Assembly (NCBI GenBank): GCA_028275165.1
Contig: JAQCNF010000055.1
Span: 1-32,060, forward strand
Direction: 5' to 3'
DNA from: Haloquadratum sp.
Lineage (GTDB): Archaea > Halobacteriota > Halobacteria > Halobacteriales > Haloferacaceae
DNA length: 32,060 bases
Below the pieces are notes generated by a model. That model saw only the letters and a program-made list of their open reading frames with translations, ran no database searches and was not told where the DNA came from. Below are positions 26,175 to 32,060 of this stretch, piece by piece; position 1 is the first letter of the stretch; each line of letters opens with the position of its first letter. Both the position numbers and the translations under genes were made by a program.

Positions 26175-27725
26175 GTGACTCAGACACAGCTCGGAGCAGA
26201 ACTTGGGGACATATTAGAGATATCTCACAGTAAATTTCAGGCCCAAGTCAAAGAAGATGCCGAGGTCATCAAAGCTGAAGTCGCCAAAGGAACATTCGAT
26301 AATCCGCAGGGATTGGTCGGCTTGGAGTATGAATTCTACGCAACGACCGGTGGGACCACGACCAATCAAAATGGTAAATCGAGCGACCTACAACAGGGGA
26401 CACTCCGGCGAATTCCTCGCCGGACCCTTTCGTTCATCGGCTTCGAAAAGGAACTGGGGTTACACAACGCGGAGATGAGTACCACACCTCAACCGCTCAA
26501 TGAGCACGGTATCGAGGCCCAACAGGCCGAAATTAAGAGTCGGTTGGCAGCGGCTCGGAAGCCAATCCACGCGAATAATATGCGCCTGGTCAGCGACGGC
26601 TTGTGGACGATTCCACCGAGCGGTGAAACTGCACGCGAGTACCTCACCGACTCCATTGAGGACGGTGGCCTGACAATTGCGACCAACATGAGCGACTCAA
26701 CCCGGTATCACGCGATGGGAAACACTGAAACTCCCACAAGCGAGCGTCTCGAGGCCTCACACGTCTCGTTGGAGACCGACACTGTGATGCCTGAAAGCCT
26801 CATCACATCGATTCAGCCACATTATCAGGTTCCCAACCCCGAAGCACTCCCCTCTTATTTTCGGTATGCAGTTCGTCTTGCAGGTCCACTACTCGCGCTT
26901 GGTGTCAACTCGCCGTTTTTTCCGCCGAGCCTCTATGATGACGACGTCAGCGCACAGACGGTTATCAACGACGCGTGGATGAGCCACCGGATCAAGGTAT
27001 TCGAAACCTCGCTCAATACTGATCAGGTACGCAAGGTCCGGTTCCCTGAGGAGTTCGATACCGTCGAAGAAGCAATCGACAACATCGTTGCAGATAGGAC
27101 AATCGTTCCAATGCCCGTTGAGCGCGGCGAGCGATTTGACGACAAGTTTGCGTATTTTCGACGAAAGCACGGAACATACTGGCGGTGGATACGCCCTGTG
27201 TTTGGTGGTGCAACGCAGTCAAGTGCGAACGCTCGAATCGAATTTCGACCGCTTCCAGGCCAACCGACGCTACGCGACGCGATTGCGTTTCAAACAGTGT
27301 TCGCTGGCGCACTCGAACACCTCCATTCGTCACAACATCCAGTCCGGCGGTTAGATTGGAACGCTGCCAAGAATAACTTCTATGCTGCTGTGCGCGACGG
27401 TATCGATGCGGATCTTACCTGGATGACCGCCGAAGGGCGAATCACGACTGATATCGAGACAATTTATGAGGAACTGTTCAGTGCTGCGAGAAGCGGGTTG
27501 CAGGCACAGGGACTCCAAGACGAACAGGTCCGACAGTACATAACACCGCTTCGAGACCGTGTCCGAACTCGGATGACACCAGCGCGTTGGAAACATCAGA
27601 TGGCGTCCGATCGTATCTCTGATGGGGAAACTCTCAGACAAGCAATCCTCGATACTCAACGTGCGTATTTAAACCAACAGGCAAAGACGTTTTTATCAGG
27701 GAAGCTTACTGATTGGGATATTTGA
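26175..27725 (+). CDS. Glutamate-cysteine ligase-like (GCS2-fold) protein
   Basis: 516 residues starting with GTG at 26175. The N-terminal part has GLVGLEYEFYA with E51 and E53, then RTLSFIGFEKELGLHNAEMS and TTPQPL, and later SDGLWTIPPSGE, RYHAMGNT and ANARIEFRPLPGQPTLRDA. This series of acidic strand motifs followed by an R-E-F-R-P segment matches the carboxylate-amine ligase fold of gamma-glutamylcysteine synthetases. Haloarchaea make gamma-glutamylcysteine as their main thiol, but the canonical enzyme is shorter (about 350 residues), so this is a divergent relative, perhaps with another substrate. The stop codon lies where an IS200/IS605-like end begins, so the last residues may be element-derived. 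An upstream start is possible. Confidence 0.6.
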   Translation: MTQTQLGAELGDILEISHSKFQAQVKEDAEVIKAEVAKGTFDNPQGLVGLEYEFYATTGGTTTNQNGKSSDLQQGTLRRIPRRTLSFIGFEKELGLHNAEMSTTPQPLNEHGIEAQQAEIKSRLAAARKPIHANNMRLVSDGLWTIPPSGETAREYLTDSIEDGGLTIATNMSDSTRYHAMGNTETPTSERLEASHVSLETDTVMPESLITSIQPHYQVPNPEALPSYFRYAVRLAGPLLALGVNSPFFPPSLYDDDVSAQTVINDAWMSHRIKVFETSLNTDQVRKVRFPEEFDTVEEAIDNIVADRTIVPMPVERGERFDDKFAYFRRKHGTYWRWIRPVFGGATQSSANARIEFRPLPGQPTLRDAIAFQTVFAGALEHLHSSQHPVRRLDWNAAKNNFYAAVRDGIDADLTWMTAEGRITTDIETIYEELFSAARSGLQAQGLQDEQVRQYITPLRDRVRTRMTPARWKHQMASDRISDGETLRQAILDTQRAYLNQQAKTFLSGKLTDWDI

Positions 27726-28100
27726 CCTCCCCCGGCGCCTGAAGACCCGGGAATCCCACCATGGGATTTCAGGCCGAGCGTGGCCCTCAGGTTTCAAGAC
27801 GTATACGTTCCAAGCGTCTTTTGCCTGGTAGCATCGGCTTGGCCGTCTTGTGGCGCGGTCAAACGCGCCCCATCCAGCACGCATCGTTCGGACACGTGAA
27901 CGTCGCCCGTTGTGGGCGATACCCTGCCTCACCACAGGCACTCTTTCGAGGTGTTGTGCGGGTTCAACGTCTCGATGGGGATACTCTTCTCGACGGCCTT
28001 GTAGCGTATCTGTGCGTGGAGTGTGGCGAATCCCCATCCGTGGAGACGCCGGTTCATATACGACCCGTCGTCCATCGACTCCTGTATGTACGTCAGGCCT
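27724..28100 (-). pseudogene. tnpB: 3' fragment of tnpB with its end hairpins
   Basis: The minus strand encodes LTYIQESMDDGSYMNRRLHG, then WGFATLHAQIRYKAVEKSIP, then TSKECLW. This is plainly related to LSYIRESLDYGKWMNRRLHS of the intact TnpB at 30.6-31.8 kb. After a stop, a shifted frame gives ATFTCPNDACWMG, the second half of the zinc ribbon. The RuvC-I half is gone. At 27731-27768 lie two hairpin-like segments, one reading AATCCCA-CCA-TGGGATT on the plus strand, as at the intact element's end. The 5' side is joined abruptly to a different gene at about 28097. Confidence 0.75.
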
Positions 28101-28312
28101 TCCTCGGTGATGTCGTGACCCCCGGGTGCGTCGTGGTCGTGATCGTAGCGGACGACCTCACGCCAGTCGCCCTCCAGCCAGTATTCCAGTTGGATCATGA
28201 ACTTCGTCACGGTCCCCCGCTCCGTCGAGAGCGCCGTGAGGTCGCTCCTGACCGAAGACGACCCGGCGGCCATGCATTCGTGGCTGGAGAGCGACGTCGT
28301 CTCGGCGTTCAA
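28097..28312 (-). pseudogene. N-terminal part of a small haloarchaeal DUF (DUF7718-like), fused in frame to tnpB
   Basis: Reading leftward, the frame encodes STERGTVTKFMIQLEYWLEG, then DWREVVRYDHDHDAPGGHDI and TEEG. From memory this matches a small haloarchaeal family (DUF7718-like) whose members continue past HDxTEEGLH for another 30-50 residues. Here the frame instead runs into the tnpB fragment, giving an open 127-codon chimera (27929-28312). Segments before STERG are unlikely to be real. The family name is from memory and moderately certain; the junction is seen directly. Confidence 0.5.
28216..28235 (+). repeat. 20-bp direct repeat, copy 1
   Basis: Twenty bases starting cccgctccgt are identical to those at 29155-29174. 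They contain a short dyad, CGCTC-CGTCGA-GAGCG. This copy lies at the breakpoint between the DUF fragment and the first RAMP-cassette gene. Confidence 0.8.
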
Positions 28313-28700
28313 CGAGAGCGTCTACTACCCGTACACGAGCCTAAAGTACCACACGCTCCTCGTGGCGGCGTTACTTGACAACTACCGCGACGGCCACGAG
28401 TTCGCCGATCTCCTCGTGGTCGTGGACCGCGCTGGGGAGATCGTGCCCCACCGAACCGTGTACGCCGGCGAGGACTTCGCGCTCCGAATCGAAGAGAGCG
28501 CAGGCGGGCGACCGTCGTCCCGTCTCAGGAGTCGGCCGTGGCGGTCGTGGGCTTCGACGTGGAACCGGCTGACCGCGCACCCGCTCAATGCCGCTCACGA
28601 CAAGTGCGACATGGTGCTGGACGCGAACCTCCGCCGGATCGGCGCGTGGTCTACCGCGCTCCAGTACATCGAGGACTTCCGGGAGGCGTTCGACCGATGA
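28216..28700 (+). pseudogene. First gene of a decayed HRAMP-like cassette (C-terminal part)
   Basis: A GC-rich frame encodes SAFNESVYYPYTSLKYHTLL, then DGHEFADLLVVVDRAGEIVP and HRTVYAGEDFALRIEE. The sense then moves to another frame (ATVVPSQESAVAVVGFDVEP at about 28507-28566) and returns to the first with NAAHDKCDMVLDANLRRIGA and IEDFREAF. So two compensating single-base shifts at about 28495 and 28585 split the gene. Its N-terminus is missing or replaced by the DUF fragment on the other strand; an ATG at 28197 exists but is doubtful. The stop overlaps the next start as ATGA, showing that the two were an operon. I do not recognise the fold; its place before a RAMP gene suggests a subunit of the same complex. 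Confidence 0.5.
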
Positions 28701-29624
28701 CTCGCATTCAGCAAGTCCATTGGGAGCTGGAGATGGACTACATCGGCCACCCGTACTACGTCCCCGGGAACGCCATCATGGACCTGCTCGGTCAGCAACT
28801 CTCGCACGAGGTTCACCGCCACCTGAACACGAGTCACGGCGTCTCCGTGCCCGGGCAGTTCGGGACGTTTCCCGAGGAGCATTCACAGAGCGGCATCCGG
28901 CCGTACCTCGGGAGCGGTCTCCCGGACGTGGAGAGCCACGACGACCTGTTCCTGATTCGGCAGGCGTCACACCCGTGGCTTCTCGATTCCCGGCCGCGAG
29001 ACGCGCTGAACACCCACGACATCCGCGTGCAGAGCGGCCACCCGGTGCTGTCCCACGCGACCATCATGGGGAAGCCCGAGGGTGCGCGGAAACAACAGCA
29101 GACCACGAAGTGGTACATCAACGCGTACCTCCACGCCGACCGAGACGACGTCCTCCCGCTCCGTCGAGAGCGCCCTGGATGGCCTCCAGTTCGGCGGGAA
29201 GCGCAACTACGGCTACGGCATCACGAGGCTGAAAGACACGCAGGCCGTAGACCTGGAGGCGTTGGACTACTCGCGTCTGACGGTGAGGCGTTCATCCTCG
29301 AACTCATGACGCCGTTCGTACTGGAGTCGGAGTACCCGAACGTCCACAATCAAGACGTTCCGTGGTGGTGGAAGGAGGACCACCGCAATCTCCGTGAACG
29401 CGAGCAGAAGGTGCTGGAGCAACGCGAGGTGTACAAGCTCCAGACGGTGGACGGGGCAGGTGGTCGCCTACGAAGGCGACCGCCCGGTGGAGACCGCGAA
29501 GAGCGGCATCCTCCGGGTCGGCAGTCACTCGAAGTGCGGCTTCGGAGAGCTCCGAGTGAAGTCCGTCGAACCCCGCTCAAATCAGTGTCAGAACTCAGAG
29601 GAAAAGACGAAGCTCGCCGGGTGA
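28697..29624 (+). pseudogene. RAMP-superfamily (Cas5/Cas7-like, HRAMP-type) gene, frameshifted
   Basis: About 309 codons. It begins MTRIQQVHWELEMDYIGHPY, includes HPVLSHATIMGKPEGARK and WYINAYLHADRDDVLPL, then changes frame to VESALDGLQFGGKRNYGYGI, changes back at GEAFILELMTPFVLESEYPN, and finally changes again to GQVVAYEGDRPVETAKSGIL and GSHSKCGFGELRVKSVE. The two glycine-rich loops (FGGKRNYGYG; GSHSKCGFG) are what RAMP proteins of class 1 CRISPR effector complexes carry after a ferredoxin-like fold, and are used in RNA contact. Three single-base indels (about 29165, 29285 and 29455) make it a pseudogene unless they are sequencing errors. It overlaps the preceding gene by ATGA. Base composition is richer in G+C than the surroundings, suggesting transfer. 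Confidence 0.6.
29155..29174 (+). repeat. 20-bp direct repeat, copy 2
   Basis: Identical to 28216-28235, 939 bases apart. This copy spans the first frameshift of the RAMP gene; the apparent extra C is inside the repeat. Confidence 0.8.
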
Positions 29625-29727
29625 GATAACTCATGGGTGACGGGAGAATCGGCACGGAAAAATCACGCCGCAGACTGAATAAAGAAATCGTATGTGCAAC
29701 AACTGAGATAGACATCTCTGGAGTCGA

Positions 29728-29743
29728 CGAGGCAAGTGCCTCG
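29728..29743 (+). terminator. Hairpin downstream of the RAMP cassette
   Basis: CGAGGCA and TGCCTCG form a perfect 7-bp stem around AG, about 100 bases past the cassette. Terminator-like; no T tract. Confidence 0.35.
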
Positions 29744-29913
29744 GGGTCGGGCAGACACCTGTGATTTCCATAATTGTGAGAATCGGATATTCTCAAACCA
29801 CTCGGCTCTGAGGTGGTTCACTCCCTCACGATTCTGGAGGGAACGGATTAGAGCTGAAGATAGATTTGACACCAACATCTATTATGTTGCTTCTGTAACT
29901 GCCATGTGTCGCC

Positions 29914-30057
29914 ATGTTAAATGCAGAATTTGAGGCGTGCACTGAGTGTGGGAACCTGTATATCGAGGGAGGCAGCGGACCAAATAACATCGATGAATGT
30001 GCAGTGTGTGGGGGGTATGTGACCGAGATCGAACTCGATGATTTCATTGGGCTCTAA
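29914..30057 (+). CDS. Two-CxxC zinc-finger micro-protein (47 aa)
   Basis: The ATG frame encodes MLNAEFEACTECGNLYIEGG and, later, NNIDECAVCGGYVTEIELDD. C9-x2-C12-G and C29-x2-C32-G are two zinc knuckles spaced 16 residues apart, the hallmark of haloarchaeal CPxCG-like micro-proteins such as the well-studied Haloferax HVO_2753 type. The protein is acidic, as expected for haloarchaea, with no membrane segment. It sits between a decayed RAMP cassette and an interrupted dehydrogenase, with no operon partner. Confidence 0.65.
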   Translation: MLNAEFEACTECGNLYIEGGSGPNNIDECAVCGGYVTEIELDDFIGL

Positions 30058-30298
30058 ACACAGTAATTAGGTCGTCTCAGTCAGAGCCATGACGAGTGTC
30101 GGTAAGTGTTGGAACCGAAAACACATCGTCAAAAGAGATGCCTAACCCATCTCTCACCCTGTGATGTCGGTGTGAGAGAGCAGAGCGGGACTACAGCAGC
30201 AATTCACTGAGGCCATCAGCTACGACAGTGCTCTGCTACCCAGGAATAACGTGTGAGCCACCCACACATACAATAGTCTTTAATGAATTACTGTGTAC

Positions 30299-30502
30299 AT
30301 GCGCGCAGCACGATATCACGGTCGCGAAAACATTCAGGTTGAAGACATTGAAAACCAGACTCTGAGTCCTGAACAGGTCAGACTGACAGTCGATACCGGT
30401 GGAATCTGTGGCTCTGACCTCCATGAGTACACTGCTGGACCGATTTTCGTCCCAGGTGAAAGTCCACACCCAGTGACAAAGCAAACGGCACCAGTCACGG
30501 TG
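30299..30502 (+). pseudogene. Truncated Zn-dependent alcohol dehydrogenase (butanediol/sorbitol type), interrupted by a TnpB element
   Basis: About 68 codons from the ATG at 30299: MRAARYHGRENIQVEDIENQ, then DTGGICGSDLHEYTAGPIFV, ESPHPVTKQTAPVTV. This is the N-terminus of the medium-chain dehydrogenase family (normally followed by GHEFSG). The catalytic zinc Cys, the first Cys of the usual CGICGSD, reads Gly here, so the gene was already damaged or tolerated loss. The frame runs straight into the right end of the TnpB element near 30500. The rest of the gene does not reappear to the right of that element within the window. Confidence 0.75.
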
Positions 30503-30504
30503 AC

Positions 30505-30563
30505 ATCCTCCGCGCCGTGAACGGCGCGGCTTCCCACGCATGGGGAATCCGAGCTGGCAGGTT
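30505..30563 (-). ncRNA. Predicted 3' end of the TnpB guide RNA (omega RNA) scaffold
   Basis: TnpB proteins use an RNA made from the 3' end of their gene and the element's right end; the guide is the adjoining flank. Here two stable hairpins follow the tnpB stop on the minus strand. The guide would start after GATGTCAC, in the dehydrogenase sequence reading CGTGACTGGTGCCG. Prediction by analogy, not shown directly. Confidence 0.45.
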
Positions 30564-31799
30564 TCAGTCCGAGTAGGCCGTGAGCGTCATCTGCGAGGAT
30601 TTCTCGCTCGGATCACGGTGGACTGTGGCGGTGTCACGACCACTCCCGTCCTGTGGCGAGTCATTGTGTCTGGGTTCCCAACGGACACTCTCTCCCCACG
30701 GGTTGACGCGACTGGCGATGTTCGCCGCCGCGTTGATATCTGCTTGGAACTCCGATACGTGGCAGTCGTCGTGTGGACACGCGAACTCCGCTTGCTCATC
30801 ACGGCTGCCGAGGCAGTTGCAGGCGTGGCAGGTTTGCGACGTGTAGGCGGCGTTGACGTATTCGACCCGAATCCCCGCCTCTGCTGCTTTGTCCTCGATC
30901 CGACCCTGTAGCCGGGCAAACGCCCACGAGTGCAATCGGCGATTCATCCACTTGCCGTAGTCCAGCGATTCGCGGATATACGATAAGTCTTCGAGAGCGA
31001 TTACCGGATCGTCGAACTGCTGGGCGTACTCAACAGCCTGCCGAGACGCTTTCTCGACGATATCTGTAAGCGCGTTCTGGTAGTGGTCGAACCGTTCGTC
31101 GATCCGCCACTCGGCGGCGTCGCGCTCTTGGAGGCGTTTGAGCGTGGTGTGCATCTCCTTGCGGAGATGTCGTGCCCGACTGCCACTAACGAGCATCGGC
31201 TTCCGTGGTACGTCGCGTTTCAGGGCACAGCCCGTAATCAACGCGCTCTCACCTACGTCGAAACCGATGTACGTTGGGTCGCCCGGTTCTGTCGGTTCCT
31301 CGACCGTGTATTCGACGGTGACGTGTAACTCCCACGACGTTCGGTGTTGCTGTAACCGAAGCTCACCCGCTTCGGCATCGTCGTTCAGGAGATCTAACCA
31401 GAGCGATTCCTGTTGGGGGTTGATCCGCAGCGGAATCCAGAAATTCGTTCCGCGACCGGGTTGTGGAACCTGCCACACGAAGCTGTGGTCGCGCTCCTCC
31501 GAGTAGTCGAAGTTTGCCGCCCGATTGACGAGTCGAAGTGGATGCTCGCCGTCCAGTTCGCCGGCGTTGTACGTCGACCGGAGTTTCGGGACGTAAGACT
31601 TGAGCGCGTCCTTGGCCTGATACGGCAGATCGTAGGGCGTCACAATGTCGTTGACGGCCGACATTGTGGTCGCTTCGGCATCGAAAGCATCGTAGAGAGC
31701 ATCGCGGTAGGTGTCCAAGAGCCTCTGTAGGCGTTGCTCTTTGCCCGCAGTGGGCGTAGCGAGCGTGGCCTGTAGCGTCTTTGTCACCGTCTCTGACAC
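30564..31799 (-). CDS. tnpB: TnpB RNA-guided endonuclease, apparently intact
   Basis: 411 residues from a GTG start. The RuvC catalytic triad is present: D181 in YIGFDVGESAL, E270 in VIALEDLSYIRE and D354 in FQADINAAANIA. The zinc ribbon between the last two is C324-C327 (TCHACN) and C341-C346 (CPHDDC). The N-terminal half contains the helix-rich WED/REC-like part (LPYQAKDALKSYVPKLRSTY). TnpB cuts DNA next to a short motif under RNA guidance and helps its element persist. The C-terminal 40 residues are polar and variable. The AT-rich promoter core at 31811-31822 is so close to this start that translation from the GTG at 31787 (VTKTLQATL) is possible. Confidence 0.9.
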   Translation of the reverse strand: MSETVTKTLQATLATPTAGKEQRLQRLLDTYRDALYDAFDAEATTMSAVNDIVTPYDLPYQAKDALKSYVPKLRSTYNAGELDGEHPLRLVNRAANFDYSEERDHSFVWQVPQPGRGTNFWIPLRINPQQESLWLDLLNDDAEAGELRLQQHRTSWELHVTVEYTVEEPTEPGDPTYIGFDVGESALITGCALKRDVPRKPMLVSGSRARHLRKEMHTTLKRLQERDAAEWRIDERFDHYQNALTDIVEKASRQAVEYAQQFDDPVIALEDLSYIRESLDYGKWMNRRLHSWAFARLQGRIEDKAAEAGIRVEYVNAAYTSQTCHACNCLGSRDEQAEFACPHDDCHVSEFQADINAAANIASRVNPWGESVRWEPRHNDSPQDGSGRDTATVHRDPSEKSSQMTLTAYSD

Positions 31800-31800
31800 A

Positions 31801-31831
31801 CACTTAGTTATATATTAAACGAAATTAAGTG
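31801..31831. promoter_or_regulatory. Palindromic divergent promoter/operator between tnpB and the mini-gene
   Basis: CACTTA at 31801-31806 and TAAGTG at 31826-31831 are inverted arms around an AT-rich core that contains tatatattaa, usable as TATA box in both directions. A ribbon-helix-helix-like protein coded just to the right is a natural candidate to bind it. Confidence 0.55.
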
Positions 31832-31853
31832 TATTGGTGGAATAGGAGGTTGT

Positions 31854-31991
31854 ATGCCGAACATCAATTTCGAAGTAGAGGATGACCAGTATGAGCGGTT
31901 GAAAGAGACGAAGAAGCGGCACGGCCTGACGTGGAAAGGGATGATGTTGCACGCCCAACGAGAGTTGGATTCCGACGAGAGCGACGAATAG
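31854..31991 (+). CDS. Ribbon-helix-helix-like mini-protein of the TnpB element (45 aa)
   Basis: The ATG frame encodes MPNINFEVEDDQYERLKETK, then KRHGLTWKGMMLHAQRELDS and DESDE. A short strand (INFEVED) and two helices (DQYERLKETKKRHG; TWKGMMLHAQREL) give the beta-alpha-alpha order of ribbon-helix-helix DNA-binding proteins. A strong AGGAGG ribosome-binding site at 31844-31849 precedes the ATG by 4 nt. It is divergent from tnpB, 54 bases away, across a palindromic promoter. The likely role, inferred, is repression of tnpB and itself; an antitoxin-like brake on the nuclease is another option. Confidence 0.65.
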   Translation: MPNINFEVEDDQYERLKETKKRHGLTWKGMMLHAQRELDSDESDE

Positions 31992-32008
31992 CGGCTCTGT
32001 AGTAGCAT

Positions 32009-32045
32009 GTCACATTCCCGCCCGGCCTGAAGGCCGGGATTCCCT
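32009..32045 (-). repeat. Right-end hairpin of a further TnpB-type element
   Basis: CCCGGCC-TGAA-GGCCGGG at 32021-32038 is a perfect 7-bp stem with the same TGAA loop as the element end at 30.5 kb, and the bases just before it (gtcacattcccg) correspond to gtgacatcctcc there. It is therefore probably the right end of another minus-oriented element whose tnpB lies outside the window. Confidence 0.55.
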
Positions 32046-32060
32046 GCTTGTTTAGATGGG

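Larger units (their letters stand above)
30501..31999 (-). mobile_element. IS200/IS605-type TnpB-only element
   Basis: The unit holds an intact tnpB on the minus strand, a divergent mini-gene on the plus strand, and a right end with two hairpins at 30510-30547. The first has stem CCGCGCCG/CGGCGCGG with loop TGAA; the second is TTCCCA...TGGGGAA. In minus-strand reading the end is GGAGGATGTCAC followed by the dehydrogenase sequence. No tnpA is present, so movement would need a transposase in trans. The left boundary is not certain; it lies after 31991 and before the next hairpin at 32021. Confidence 0.65.

Noticed and set aside
27761-28378. A 205-codon plus-strand open frame
   Set aside because: Runs across the tnpB fragment, the DUF fragment and the RAMP gene start in the wrong frame; composition is Arg/Val rich and no motif fits.
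29797-29834. Clustered imperfect inverted repeats (AACCACTC...GAGGTGGTT; TCCCTC...GAGGGA)
   Set aside because: Stems are short and bulged; could belong to a small RNA but too weak to call.
1-32060. CRISPR arrays, tRNA and rRNA genes
   Set aside because: No regularly spaced repeats and no tRNA-like T-loop or acceptor pairs were found by eye; the repeats seen are transposon-end hairpins and one 20-bp direct repeat pair.

Overview
The window reads as chromosome or large replicon of a halophilic archaeon (class Halobacteria). The proteins are acidic, with many Asp/Glu and few Lys. Promoters look like TATA boxes about 25-30 nt upstream of leaderless starts. Gene families are typically haloarchaeal: permease-UspA fusion, REC-PAS-histidine kinase, DUF7521 next to a winged-helix gene, CPxCG-type micro-proteins. 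Base composition is moderate for a haloarchaeon and coding density is low, with long stretches of decayed transposon, which recalls low-density genomes such as Haloquadratum or some Halorubrum. The species cannot be fixed from the sequence.

Layout. 0-4 kb: a Nudix hydrolase and an enolase-superfamily sugar-acid dehydratase, set between two decayed IS200/IS605 tnpB copies. 4-5.4 kb: a membrane-anchored Mrr-like nuclease with a zinc ribbon. 5.8-8.5 kb: a two-gene operon, UspA then an amino-acid permease fused to two UspA domains. 8.7-9.1 kb: an IS200 tnpA scar. 9.3-11.6 kb: a P1B-type Zn/Cd ATPase. 12.4-13.3 kb: a BtpA-family gene with a clear TATA box. 13.3-14.7 kb: debris with a decayed thermonuclease and a tiny HMA-like ORF, then a SHOCT membrane protein. 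15.4-17.6 kb: a DNA2/UPF1-like helicase. 17.9-22.0 kb: a large REC-PAS-histidine kinase and a CPBP membrane protease. 23.2-25.4 kb: a glycosylation-prone surface protein, two tiny zinc-finger ORFs, and an overlapping winged-helix/DUF7521 pair. 26.2-27.7 kb: a glutamate-cysteine-ligase-like protein.

27.7-32.06 kb is a mosaic accessory island. It holds a tnpB 3' fragment fused in frame to a small haloarchaeal DUF; a GC-rich, frameshifted two-gene RAMP cassette with glycine-rich loops that resembles the derived class 1 CRISPR-like HRAMP system of haloarchaea; a two-CxxC micro-protein; and an alcohol dehydrogenase cut off by an intact TnpB element. That element carries a divergent ribbon-helix-helix-like mini-gene behind a shared palindromic AT-rich promoter. 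The right edge begins another element's end hairpin.

The most interesting parts are the decayed RAMP cassette (28.2-29.6 kb), the intact TnpB with its small partner (30.5-32.0 kb), and the repeated hairpin scars of TnpB elements across the window. No CRISPR array, tRNA or rRNA was recognised.
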